In this document: piece after piece, positions 7,692 through 15,128 of the stretch
Layout: every line of letters begins with the position of its first letter
Position numbering within the stretch: the stretch's first letter is position 1
Assembly (NCBI GenBank): GCA_016868255.1
Contig: VGHN01000003.1
Span: forward strand, 1-64,000
Direction: 5' to 3'
DNA from: Betaproteobacteria bacterium
Lineage (GTDB): Bacteria > Pseudomonadota > Gammaproteobacteria > Burkholderiales > Burkholderiaceae_A
DNA length: 64,000 nucleotides
Made by a program: the position numbers and the translations under genes
The notes under the pieces: generated by a model
Seen by the model: the letters and a program-made list of their open reading frames with translations, nothing else
Databases searched by the model: none
Told to the model about the DNA's origin: nothing

Positions 7692-9456
7692 AGTCGCCCC
7701 GAATCTTGCGCCAAAGGCCAAACACATCGGTTCTGGGGAACACCGCGATTCGGCGGATCTGAAAACGGTCTTGATGCATGGCGCGTGGGCCGCTGTCTGT
7801 GGCCACGGCGTAGGCGTACCCCGCCTCCTGAGCCTGGGTTTTCGCGCTCGCATTCAAGTACCCAAAGGGGTAAGCGAAGGACAGCATCGGGTGGCCCAGG
7901 ATGCCCTCCAGAGCGCGTTTGTTCTCGCGAATCTCTTTGGCCTGGGATTTTGCATCCAGTTCATCCAGCTTCGCATGGGAGAGGGTATGGCCGCCGATCT
8001 CCACATGGCCAGAGGCATCCAAGGCCCGAATCTCGTCGGCCGAGAGCAGCGGCACCCGAACATCTGGGTCGGTGGGGTGCTCAACATCCCATCGGTTGTG
8101 GGTCTCACCACTCACCACGTAGACCGTAGCCTTCATGTTGTACTTCTTGAGCAACGGCAGCATGCGAGTGAGGTTGTCTTGATAGCCGTCGTCTGCGGTG
8201 ATCATCAAATACTTTCGGCCAGGGCTAAAGCGATGCATAAAGCCCTTGTCTTGAAAGTCTGTAAAGGTCAAAGTCTCAAAGCCCATGCGTTGAATCAGGC
8301 GCAGGTGCTTCTCGAACATCTGCACTGTAGTCCAGGTACCGTGTACCCCCTGCTCAGAGGGGTGCTCCACCAGGCGGTGATACATCAGGATGGGTATTTC
8401 TCTGCGCAGCGTCTCCACCACCGCGTCTTGATAAACTTCCTCAACTCTTGTGGCCACGGATTCCAGGCCGTAGGCCTTAAGAACTCGGCCGCGCAACTCA
8501 GTGGATACTGGTGGCAAGGCGTCGGGCCCGCTCAAGAGTGATGAGAGTTCCTGCTTGATCTGCTGGAAATCCATAGCGAGCTCATGACCACCCACATCAC
8601 CAAAGTTGCTGGCCATTGCGGCCTCAAGTTTCTCGATGCTCACCAGGCCAATGTGGCGCGTCTCCCCCACCGCAAAGACGGGCGTACCGGTGAAGAGCGC
8701 CTCCACCGCCACGCGCCCGGCACCAATGACCAGATCCGCCTGGGCAATCTCCTCGGCCACCGCAGATTGATCTTCTACAAAAGCAACCCGATCTGAGAAG
8801 TTCTTAAACGCAGGGGGTAACGCACTACCTGTTACAACGCGCACATCAACCGCGCTGAGATCCAGCACATCTGACAACAGCCGGTGGCACAACTCGCCTT
8901 TGGGGCCTGTGAGCCTCCCGACGATCGCAATCCGCGGCCTTCCGGCCTGGCGCTTCAGCCTCACCTCGTTCACTGGGAAGGCAGCGGGGTCAATGCCGTT
9001 TCGAATCACCACGACCTGGTCTGCCGGCACACCTAGAACGTCTACCAACTGATCTCGCACAGCCTCGCACACGGCAATGGCCCTGGCCCCAAACGCCCAA
9101 AACCATCTTCGAGAACCATGGGTGGGCTGCCGACCATGCACGGTCGTGACCATGGGTGTCTTGGTGAGCCAACAGGCCACGCGGCAACTCCAGCCAGATG
9201 CCCTGGAATGGGCATGAACCAGTTGAATTTTGTACTTGCGAATCAGCCACACGAGACGGGCCACGTGCCAAAGGCGCCTTGGAATGCTTCGCTTATTGAA
9301 TGCCAGCGGAATGAAGGCGCCCTTCACTTGGCGAGTGAGGGTGTCTGACACGTACCAGACCTGATGGCCCCGGGCCGTCAGTTCGTCTCCCAGGGTAGTG
9401 GCGTAGACCTCTGCTCCAGTGACTTCCAACTGAGAGAGGGCCATGAGTATATTCAT
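7675..9456 (-). CDS. Fusion of GT4 glycosyltransferase and CE4 polysaccharide deacetylase
   Basis: Single 593-residue protein with two domains. Residues 1-350 are a GT-B glycosyltransferase: VTGAEVYATTLGDELTARGH at the start, VHAHSRASG, NGIDPAAFP and IVGRLTGPKGE, with a donor-site region near 235-275. Residues 355-593 are a CE4 NodB-type deacetylase: ILMYHRLVEH, catalytic TADDGYQ (420-426, usual TFDDG), zinc motif H490-TLS-H494, and SFAYPFGYLN. This suggests transfer of an N-acetyl sugar and its deacetylation by one polypeptide. No stop or frameshift interrupts the join. It is the first gene of the minus-strand LPS chain, just downstream of a tRNA-Leu gene. Domain calls are strong; the reaction order is inferred. 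Confidence 0.85.
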   Translation of the reverse strand: MNILMALSQLEVTGAEVYATTLGDELTARGHQVWYVSDTLTRQVKGAFIPLAFNKRSIPRRLWHVARLVWLIRKYKIQLVHAHSRASGWSCRVACWLTKTPMVTTVHGRQPTHGSRRWFWAFGARAIAVCEAVRDQLVDVLGVPADQVVVIRNGIDPAAFPVNEVRLKRQAGRPRIAIVGRLTGPKGELCHRLLSDVLDLSAVDVRVVTGSALPPAFKNFSDRVAFVEDQSAVAEEIAQADLVIGAGRVAVEALFTGTPVFAVGETRHIGLVSIEKLEAAMASNFGDVGGHELAMDFQQIKQELSSLLSGPDALPPVSTELRGRVLKAYGLESVATRVEEVYQDAVVETLRREIPILMYHRLVEHPSEQGVHGTWTTVQMFEKHLRLIQRMGFETLTFTDFQDKGFMHRFSPGRKYLMITADDGYQDNLTRMLPLLKKYNMKATVYVVSGETHNRWDVEHPTDPDVRVPLLSADEIRALDASGHVEIGGHTLSHAKLDELDAKSQAKEIRENKRALEGILGHPMLSFAYPFGYLNASAKTQAQEAGYAYAVATDSGPRAMHQDRFQIRRIAVFPRTDVFGLWRKIRGDYVFRR

Positions 9457-9476
9457 TCAGCGCACCAGTGAATTGT

Positions 9477-9563
9477 TGGCGCCGGAGGCGGGACTCGAAC
9501 CCGCACACCATCTCCGGCGGCAGATTTTGAGCCCGGTGCGTCTACCAATTCCACCACTCCGGC
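9477..9563 (-). tRNA. tRNA-Leu(CAA), structurally unusual, possibly decaying
   Basis: Read on the minus strand, acceptor GCCGGAG pairs with CTCCGGC, the T arm (GCGGG/CCCGC around TTCGAGT) is perfect, a long variable arm is present and CCA is encoded. The anticodon loop CTCAAAA gives CAA, reading UUG. Two features are odd: the anticodon stem CCGGG/TCTGC has a C-C mismatch at its base and two G-T pairs, and the discriminator base is G where leucine tRNAs normally have A. A second leucine tRNA (UAA) at 35704 could also read UUG. Confidence 0.8.
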
Positions 9564-9602
9564 TGGCTGGGGAAAGCGTTCAAGTCGCGTAGTATACCGG
9601 CC

Positions 9603-9866
9603 ATGCGCATCACAAATCTGCGCCTGGCGCGCGAAGATCGGCTGGTTTTCGAGGCTCTGATCTTCAGAGCAAAGCTCACCGGCTCGGCCTCGTAGGCCCC
9701 AATGGTGCTGGGAAAAGCAGCCTTTTGATGGCTCTGCAAGGGCTCATCGTGCCCACCGTTGGGAAGGTGGACTTGGAGGGGCAGCCCGGCTTCTTGTTCC
9801 AGAACCCAGACCATCAACTGCTGTTCCCCACTGTGATGGAGGAACTCTGCTTCGGAGCAAATAATG
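9603..9866 (+). pseudogene. Remnant of a CbiO/EcfA-type ABC ATPase, frameshifted and truncated
   Basis: An ATG at 9603 opens MRITNLRLAREDRLVFEAL, the start of a cobalt/ECF-type ATPase, but this frame stops within 30 codons. From 9680 the next frame continues RLGLVGPNGAGKSS (Walker A), MALQGLIVPT, then the Q-loop stretch FLFQNPDHQLLFPTVMEEL. Homology ends abruptly near 9866 before the signature and Walker B motifs, where SecF-like sequence begins. So this is the first third of an ATPase with one frameshift, joined to an unrelated gene. It cannot encode a working ATPase. Confidence 0.82.
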
Positions 9867-10180
9867 AGAGTGTGGTGGTCGCCGACCGCATTCGCGAGAA
9901 CTTCCGCCGCATGCGCAAGGTGAGCGTGCAGGAGTTGATCGACAACGCCATCACCCGCACCATGAGCCGCACAATCATCACCCATGAAACCACCGAGACC
10001 ATGGTGCTCGCCATGCTAAACTTCGTGCCGCACGGCTTTGCCTTGGCACTTACCATTGGCATCGTGTTTGGCATTTACTCGTCCATCTTCGTGATGGCGC
10101 CCATCACCTTATGGCTGGGCATCAAGCGGGAGGATTTGATCAAGCCGGTCAAGAGTAAGGACGAAGTGATTGTTCCTTAG
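9867..10180 (+). pseudogene. C-terminal fragment of the SecF protein-export subunit
   Basis: In frame with the end of the ATPase fragment, the sequence switches to the SecF C-terminus: ESVVVADRIRENFRRMRK, then ELIDNAITRTMSRTIITH, then FALALTIGIVFGIYSSIFVM and WLGIKREDLIKP, ending at a natural stop. These are the conserved last transmembrane segments and cytoplasmic loop of SecF. The first roughly 200 residues are absent, so it should not function; an intact secF presumably exists elsewhere. The 151-codon open frame 9725-10180 spans the junction and would encode a CbiO-SecF chimera if translated. Confidence 0.85.
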
Positions 10181-10243
10181 TCTTTGCTCTTCATGGTTCC
10201 TCTCTTGTTCAATCAACAGTAGACCCAGCAAGGACAGTGGGGA

Positions 10244-12247
10244 GTGATGTTCACGGGGACGCAAAGAAAACTGGCGACGGCTTTCGAGTTATTCCAAAGA
10301 GGTCGGCTTTCCGAAGCTGACCTACTGGCAAAGCAGGTGCTCGTGCTCGATCCCAGAACTGCCGAGGCCTTGCATCTTAGGGGTGTTGTAGCTGGTCTAC
10401 AACAAAGGCACTCAGACGCTGAGGGTTTTTTGCTCGCTGCAGCGTCGCTTGACAAGAGGAATCACTTCATCCACTTCAATCTTGCGAAGGCACTCAGCGA
10501 GCAGGGAAAAAACCGGGACTCTCTTCCTTGGCACAGGAAGGCTATCGAGCTCGATCCGGGGCGTGAAGAGGCCTGGTTAGGTTATGGGCTCTCGCTTAAG
10601 GAACTTGGCGAACTCACAGCTGCCATTGAAGCTTTCGATCGAGCTCTGGCCATCAATAGCCGTCTAACGAAGGCCTATACAAACAAGGGGAATTGCCTCC
10701 AAGAGATGGGTGCTTTAGATGAGGCTCTGACCCTTCACAATCGTGCCGTTGAGTTGAGCCCCACGCTGGCTGAAGCTTGGAGCAATCGTGGCGTTGCGCT
10801 AAATGACCTCCGGCGTCATGCGGAGGCTCTGGCTAGTTACGAGCGAGCCATCGAACTCAAGCCCGACGATGCCAAAGCTTGGAGCAATCGTGGCGTTGCG
10901 CTAAATGACCTCCGGCGTCATGCGGAGGCTCTGGCTAGTTACGAGCGAGCCATCGAACTCCAGCCCGACTATGCCAAGGCTTGGAGCAATCGGGGTGTTG
11001 CGCTAAGTGACCTTCGGCGTCATGATGAGGCCCTGGCCAGTTGCGAGCAAGCCATCGGGCTCAAGCCCGGCTATGCCGAGGCGTGGAGCAATCGGGGTGT
11101 TGCGCTCAACGACCTCCGACGCCATGAGGAGGCTCTAGCTAGTTATGAGCGAGCCATCGAACTCAAGTCCAACTATGCCGAAGCGTGGAGCAATCGGGGT
11201 GTTGCGCTCAACGACCTCCGACGCCATGAGGAGGCTCTAGCTAGTTATGAGCGAGCCATCGAACTCAAGCCCGACTATGCCGAAGCTATTTATAGCAAAG
11301 GACTTTTACAACTCTCCCACAAAGAATTTTTGGGTGGTTTTGAGAACTATCTTTGGCGCTGGAAAACTCGGAGTTTTTCAAGTCCAGCGCTCATGACAGA
11401 TCTTCCTCTGTGCGACCGAACCAAAGGCGGAGAAAGTTTGCTACTGTGGGCTGAACAAGGAATCGGTGATGAGATTTTTTACGCTGGCTTGCTCGCCCAA
11501 GCATTAGAGAGGTTTTCGAGTATCAGACTTGTAGCCGACAGAAGACTCCACCTAACTTTGAGTCGATCTTTTCCGACGATCACTCTTTTTGAGAGGGGCC
11601 AAACTTTAAAGCCGGAGTCCCTCAAGGGAATGGATTCTCAGGCCCCCATCGGGAACTTGGCCTATGTCTTGGGGCTAGATTCTGAAGCGATCTTATCAAC
11701 CCGCGGGCCCTTCCTAGTGGCAGATAGAGAGAGGCGCGACGAGTTGAGGCTATTAGCCCCATTTTCCAACGGGAAGACTATTTGTGGACTCGCATGGAAA
11801 AGTCACAACAAGGATTTCGGCGAGGAGAAGAGCATCGGCTTGGAGCAACTCGAGCCAATACTCACGAATACACGACTCGAGTTCGTCAACTTGCAGTACG
11901 GGGATGTTGATGCTGATATTCAGAAAGTCAGAGATCGTTTTGATGTAAAGATTCACCAGATAAAGGGGGTCGATGCTCACAACGATATCGACGGTCTGCT
12001 GGCGTTAATCGACGCCTGCGACATTGTAGTCACCACTAGCAACGTGACCGCTCATCTGGCAGGATCAATCGGGAGAAGAGGTTGCGTTTTTGTTCCGCTC
12101 GCAAAGGGGAGAATCTGGTATTGGCATCCAGGGGATGTTGATAGCTTTTGGTACCCAGGACTAAAAGTCTTCCACCAACGTGACATGCGCGACTGGACCG
12201 ACACTATTCGCCAAGCTACAACATGGATTGATCGGGAGGTATTGTGA
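10244..12247 (+). CDS. TPR-repeat protein with C-terminal glycosyltransferase-like domain
   Basis: About 667 residues. Roughly the first 360 are tetratricopeptide repeats, nine or ten units of 34 residues with the W/Y-x-N-G ... A-x-x-x-Y-E-x-A-I pattern (for example AWSNRGVALNDLRRHAEALA). The rest resembles the GT-B-like domain often found behind TPR arrays, with LLLWAEQGIGDEIFYAGLL and a DIVVTTSNVTAHLAGS stretch like the donor site of GT9/GT41 proteins. It may glycosylate proteins or polysaccharide. The start is GTG 10244 or ATG 10247. The downstream GT8-like gene overlaps its stop (GTGA at 12244-12247), suggesting coupling. Substrate unknown. Confidence 0.75.
   Translation: MMFTGTQRKLATAFELFQRGRLSEADLLAKQVLVLDPRTAEALHLRGVVAGLQQRHSDAEGFLLAAASLDKRNHFIHFNLAKALSEQGKNRDSLPWHRKAIELDPGREEAWLGYGLSLKELGELTAAIEAFDRALAINSRLTKAYTNKGNCLQEMGALDEALTLHNRAVELSPTLAEAWSNRGVALNDLRRHAEALASYERAIELKPDDAKAWSNRGVALNDLRRHAEALASYERAIELQPDYAKAWSNRGVALSDLRRHDEALASCEQAIGLKPGYAEAWSNRGVALNDLRRHEEALASYERAIELKSNYAEAWSNRGVALNDLRRHEEALASYERAIELKPDYAEAIYSKGLLQLSHKEFLGGFENYLWRWKTRSFSSPALMTDLPLCDRTKGGESLLLWAEQGIGDEIFYAGLLAQALERFSSIRLVADRRLHLTLSRSFPTITLFERGQTLKPESLKGMDSQAPIGNLAYVLGLDSEAILSTRGPFLVADRERRDELRLLAPFSNGKTICGLAWKSHNKDFGEEKSIGLEQLEPILTNTRLEFVNLQYGDVDADIQKVRDRFDVKIHQIKGVDAHNDIDGLLALIDACDIVVTTSNVTAHLAGSIGRRGCVFVPLAKGRIWYWHPGDVDSFWYPGLKVFHQRDMRDWTDTIRQATTWIDREVL
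10775..11284 (+). repeat. Five tandem 102-bp units inside the TPR gene
   Basis: Units start at 10775, 10877, 10979, 11081 and 11183, each encoding one 34-residue TPR. Units 1 and 2 differ at about three bases near their ends, and units 4 and 5 at two bases, while unit 3 is more diverged. This nesting points to recent duplication of single units by recombination or slippage. It is coding DNA, not a CRISPR array. Confidence 0.95.
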
Positions 12248-12948
12248 GAGCAATAGATATTGTTGTCGGTTTTGATCAGCGTGAAGCTGTGGCGTATCAC
12301 GTTTTTTGTCAAAGTGTTTTGGAGAAATCAAGCAAACCCGTGAGATTTATACCGCTGGTTAGGGATTCTTTGCTTGGGTACCGAGAGCAGCATTCTGACG
12401 GGAGTAACTCGTTTACCTATTCGCGCTTCCTCTGCCCTAGTCTGATGGATTGGAAAGGTCACGCTATCTATGCTGACGGCGATATGGTTTGTACATCGGA
12501 CATCGCGGAACTATGGGATCTGCGAGACCCAGACAAAGCAGTTCAGGTTGTAAAACATAGTTATCGTACCAAAGCATTCAAGAAGTACCTCGGCAACAGG
12601 AACGAGGACTACCCAAGAAAAAACTGTTCCAGCTTAATTTTATGGAACTGTCAACACCCGAAGAACTCTCAGCTCACGCCGACCTTTATAGGAAGAAGCT
12701 CCGGAGCTTTCCTACACCGGTTTCAGTGGCTAGAGGATGCGGAAATCGGTGAATTGCCCTTGGAGTGGAACTGGCTCGCCACGGAATACGAGGCAAACCC
12801 GAGTGCCAAAATCATTCACTATACATTGGGGACGCCTTGCTTTTCTGAATACTCAAGTGCTGAGATGTCGGAGCTTTGGCACGATGCGCGAGATCGAGCT
12901 AATCAGGGATTGACGCAGTTACCCCTTACATATGGCGCTCCTCTGTAG
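12244..12948 (+). CDS. GT8-like glycosyltransferase, C-terminus ending inside the IS3 inverted repeat
   Basis: About 234 residues. It opens IDIVVGFDQREAVAYHVFCQ, then FTYSRFLCPSL and the nucleotide-sugar motif IYADGDMVC (D-G-D), followed by CSSLILWNCQH and a late KIIHYTLGTP that resembles the metal-binding histidine strand of GT8 enzymes. It starts with GTG overlapping the TPR gene stop. The last codon and the TAG stop (12943-12948) lie across the left end of the neighbouring IS3-family element (from 12944), so the native C-terminus was replaced. Probably only a few residues are lost and the catalytic core is intact. Confidence 0.75.
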   Translation: MRAIDIVVGFDQREAVAYHVFCQSVLEKSSKPVRFIPLVRDSLLGYREQHSDGSNSFTYSRFLCPSLMDWKGHAIYADGDMVCTSDIAELWDLRDPDKAVQVVKHSYRTKAFKKYLGNRNEDYPRKNCSSLILWNCQHPKNSQLTPTFIGRSSGAFLHRFQWLEDAEIGELPLEWNWLATEYEANPSAKIIHYTLGTPCFSEYSSAEMSELWHDARDRANQGLTQLPLTYGAPL

Positions 12949-12957
12949 TCTCCCCCG

Positions 12958-13761
12958 TCAATTAGACACTCCGATGGGGGACATTTCTGTTGGTTTGGGG
13001 TGTTGCCAGTTCTGAACGGGTGGCAACTTCCCGTTGGCCGTATGGGGCCGATCCTCGTTGTAATCTTTGATCCACTCCTCGGTAATCTCTCGGACCTGTT
13101 CAAGGTCTGAGAAGAGGTAGGCGTCCAAGACTTCGTGTCGGTAGGTTCGATTAAATCGCTCGATAAAGGCGTTCTGGCTGGGCTTGCCTGGTTGGATATA
13201 CCGAAGCTCGATTCCTCTGTCCTTACACCACTCCGTCAGCGCCGTTGAACGCAGCTCCGGACCGTTATCCAAGCGCAGCGCCTCTGGCAATCCGTAGACC
13301 TCTCCGAGTTGATCCAGAACTCTGACCACCCTAGCAGCTGGAAGGCTCGTGTCGATCTCGATACCCAAGACCTCTCGATTGGCTTCCTCGAGCACGTTGA
13401 GGGTTCTGAAGGGTTTGCCGTAGTCGAGCGTGTCATGCATGAAGTCGAGCGCCCAGATGACATTCTTGGCCTCTGGCGCCACCAGCGGGATGCGAGGCCC
13501 TTTGGGCAGTCTGCGCTTGGTGCGGCGGGGCAGGTTCAAGCCCATATCCTTGTAAACACGCCAGACTCTCTTGTGGTTCCAGCCATACCCATGGTTTCTC
13601 ATCCAAAAAAAACACAACTCAAAGCCCCAGCGGCCATGCTTGGCCACAATCTGATTGAGTACATCGACCACCGGTGCATCTCGCTTGGCCTTATCAGCCG
13701 GTCGGCGGTAAAAACTCGCTCTGGCCAGACCCACACACCGACAAGCCCTTTGCACCGCCAA
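12958..13761 (-). CDS. IS3-family transposase OrfB (DDE integrase domain)
   Basis: About 268 residues as an independent frame; the frame is open further upstream (KREAVEYLVGEEGL before residue 1), consistent with synthesis as an OrfAB fusion by minus-one frameshifting. It has an HTH_21-like region (HGRWGFELCFFWMRNHGYGW) and then the DDE core: D in WALDFMHDTL, D in LRLDNGPEL and E in NAFIERFNRTYRHEVLD. DFMHD is characteristic of the IS407 group. All three catalytic acids are present and there are no internal stops, so the enzyme could be active. Confidence 0.92.
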   Translation of the reverse strand: MAVQRACRCVGLARASFYRRPADKAKRDAPVVDVLNQIVAKHGRWGFELCFFWMRNHGYGWNHKRVWRVYKDMGLNLPRRTKRRLPKGPRIPLVAPEAKNVIWALDFMHDTLDYGKPFRTLNVLEEANREVLGIEIDTSLPAARVVRVLDQLGEVYGLPEALRLDNGPELRSTALTEWCKDRGIELRYIQPGKPSQNAFIERFNRTYRHEVLDAYLFSDLEQVREITEEWIKDYNEDRPHTANGKLPPVQNWQHPKPTEMSPIGVSN

Positions 13762-13811
13762 TCCTTCTTCGCCAACCAGATACTCGACCGCTTCACGCTT
13801 TCTGGCTGGCG

Positions 13812-14078
13812 TCAGAGCTTTTTTGCAATCAGCCCCTTCATCGCTTTGTTCTCAAGGGTCAGATCGGCCACGATCTGCTTGAACTCCGAGAGCTGGGCCT
13901 CCAACTCCTTGATCCGCTTTAACTCCGAGGCATCAAGACCACCGTACTTGGACTTCCACTTGTAGTAGGTTGTAGTGCTGATCCCATGCCTGCGGATCAC
14001 ATCACCCACCGGCAACCCGGCATCCGCCTCCTTCAAGATCCCAACAATCTCGCTCTCGGTAAACCGTGACTTCTTCAT
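13812..14078 (-). CDS. IS3-family OrfA (helix-turn-helix DNA-binding protein)
   Basis: 88 residues starting at ATG 14078, six bases after an AGGAGG ribosome site. It has the HTH motif KKSRFTESEIVGILKEADAG through RRHGISTTTYYKWKSKYGG and a leucine-zipper-like coiled coil (ELEAQLSEFKQIVADL) typical of OrfA. Near the 3' end the minus strand reads AAAAAAG (A6 at 13819-13824), the expected slippery site to fuse OrfA to OrfB. OrfA alone binds the IS ends. Confidence 0.92.
   Translation of the reverse strand: MKKSRFTESEIVGILKEADAGLPVGDVIRRHGISTTTYYKWKSKYGGLDASELKRIKELEAQLSEFKQIVADLTLENKAMKGLIAKKL
13819..13824 (-). other. Probable minus-one frameshift site of the IS element
   Basis: An A6-G run on the minus strand lies just before the orfA stop codon, where the orfB frame is already open. 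This matches the A-AAA-AAG slippery heptamer that produces OrfAB transposase in IS3-family elements. Function is inferred from family knowledge. Confidence 0.7.
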
Positions 14079-14433
14079 GCAAAACCTCCTGTCGTCCAAT
14101 ACTGCCAAACAACAGAAATGTCCGCATCAACACTGTCTCAATTTAGGGGGAGACTACAACACCAGTCCGACTTCTCTTGCTTTTGCCCTTGGTATCTTGC
14201 TATCGACCACCGCAGTCTTTGTAAACCCTGCATCTCATTGCTACTCGATACAGAATCAGGACTCGAAGAATCTCTGTCTCGCATTGGTGAAGAAGAACAA
14301 GTCGAACTGTTACTCAATCGGTTCATCAGACTTGAAGAACATGTGTCTGGCACAAGTTGGTGAACAACGAAGCAACTGCTACAGCATTCAGTCTTCGGAT
14401 ATGAAGAATCTCTGTTTAGCAATGGTGAGGTGA
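14077..14433 (+). pseudogene. Secreted cysteine-repeat protein, 5' end replaced by the IS
   Basis: Outside the IS, from 14159, the frame reads TSPTSLAFALGILLSTTAVF then VNPASHC, a signal peptide lacking its start, followed by three copies of a 23-residue motif of form C-Y-S-I-x3-D-x-K-N-x-C-L-A-x-V. Each copy has two cysteines twelve residues apart, suggesting disulfide- or metal-linked hairpins after export. The only ATG in frame (14077) is inside the IS on its non-coding strand, which would add about 27 foreign residues. No convincing native start remains. It precedes another small secreted protein by 5 bases. Function unknown; likely inactivated or chimeric. Confidence 0.65.
14233..14430 (+). 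repeat. Three 69-bp repeats encoding the CYSI...D.KN.CLA motif
   Basis: Units begin at 14233, 14302 and 14371; the last is partial. Each encodes SxCYSI-x3-D-x-KN-x-CLA-x-V. DNA identity between units is moderate, so the array is older than the TPR duplication upstream. The conserved cysteines, tyrosine and aspartate suggest structural constraint. Confidence 0.85.
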
Positions 14434-14438
14434 TACTA

Positions 14439-14945
14439 ATGATCCAAAGATTTACTACCTTGATTGCGCTGTGCGCTCTAGGCGTTTCGACTGCCCACGC
14501 TGGTTTGTTCGGTTACGACAGTCGGGAAGAATGTGTAAACAAGGAACTTCAAAAGTATAAGCAAACAAATCAGGCAGCAGAGAATGCCGTTTGGCAATAC
14601 TGTATTGATAAATTTCCGGGAAAAACTGGACCGTACCGCTACGAGAAACTTCGCAGGGGAAAGAATGCAACCCTGACATGCATCGAGGCAAGTAGCAAAG
14701 AGAAACTTACAATCTACCAGCGGGAAGGTGTCCTCACGCTCTCAATTCTTAATAAAACTCCTTGGGAGGTAATTGAGAACAATCGAATGAACACGATGCG
14801 ATATTGGAATGAGTATGACGGGAAAAAAGGCAAGGTTCGAAGCGAACTCTACATACAACCTTATCTCGGGTATGTGCACTTAACAATCGTTGAGACAAGC
14901 ACAAACAAGTCTCACTTGTATATTTTTGACTGTCGTGAAGATTAG
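14439..14945 (+). CDS. Small secreted protein of unknown function
   Basis: About 168 residues from ATG 14439 (a GTG at 14430 in the same frame is less likely). The N-terminus MIQRFTTLIALCALGVSTAH ending AHA|GLFGYD is a clear Sec signal peptide. The mature part has a lysine-rich helix (ECVNKELQKYKQTNQAAENA) with two cysteines, then a beta-rich half (CIEASSKEKLTIYQREGVLT, YLGYVHLTIVETSTN) ending IFDCRED. I do not recognise a family. It follows the cysteine-repeat gene by 5 bases and may have been co-transcribed with it before the IS arrived. Its A+T content is higher than the metabolic genes of the window. Confidence 0.6.
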   Translation: MIQRFTTLIALCALGVSTAHAGLFGYDSREECVNKELQKYKQTNQAAENAVWQYCIDKFPGKTGPYRYEKLRRGKNATLTCIEASSKEKLTIYQREGVLTLSILNKTPWEVIENNRMNTMRYWNEYDGKKGKVRSELYIQPYLGYVHLTIVETSTNKSHLYIFDCRED

Positions 14946-14970
14946 GTACTAGAGAACATTCTGACAACTC

Positions 14971-15045
14971 ATGATCCACCAGAAAATAGTTTCCGTAGTT
15001 TTGCTTGTTATTGTCACTGGGTATTGCGCATCTGCCGCAACGTAA
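14971..15045 (+). pseudogene. Orphan signal-peptide ORF, likely remnant of a secreted protein
   Basis: ATG 14971 opens 24 codons reading MIHQKIVSVVLLVIVTGYCA then SAAT and a TAA stop: positively charged start, hydrophobic core and an A-x-A-like end, that is a signal peptide with nothing behind it. No ribosome site is obvious. It lies just after a small secreted protein and most likely marks a third secreted gene lost by a stop or deletion. It could be chance. Confidence 0.35.
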
Positions 15046-15128
15046 GGAGTTACCGGATTACTCATTCTAAGAGTTTACGACTACTAGAATTAGAATTGGG
15101 GTCTCTGCCTGAGCACAATCGACTGTAT

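Larger units (their letters stand above)
12944..14158 (-). mobile_element. IS3-family insertion sequence (IS407-like), about 1.2 kb
   Basis: Bounded by imperfect inverted repeats whose outer 13 bases TGTAGTCTCCCCC are identical (12944-12956, and inverted at 14146-14158), with similarity continuing inward through GGACATTTCTGTTG. It contains orfA and orfB on the minus strand in the usual frameshift arrangement, with an A6 run as slippery site. I find no 3-4 bp target duplication: the flanks are CCTC on the left and ACAC on the right, so the copy is old or its ends recombined. Both flanking genes are damaged by the insertion. Confidence 0.93.

Noticed and set aside
7579-8541. 320-codon open frame on the plus strand
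   Set aside because: Antisense to the glycosyltransferase-deacetylase fusion and the kinase; no motifs and no ribosome site.
10775-11284. Regularly spaced direct repeats that resemble a CRISPR array
   Set aside because: The 102-bp period matches 34-codon TPR units in an uninterrupted reading frame, with no unique spacers and no cas genes nearby.
12930-14170. Target-site duplication flanking the IS
   Set aside because: The four bases outside each end (CCTC and ACAC) differ, and no nearby alternative boundaries give a match.
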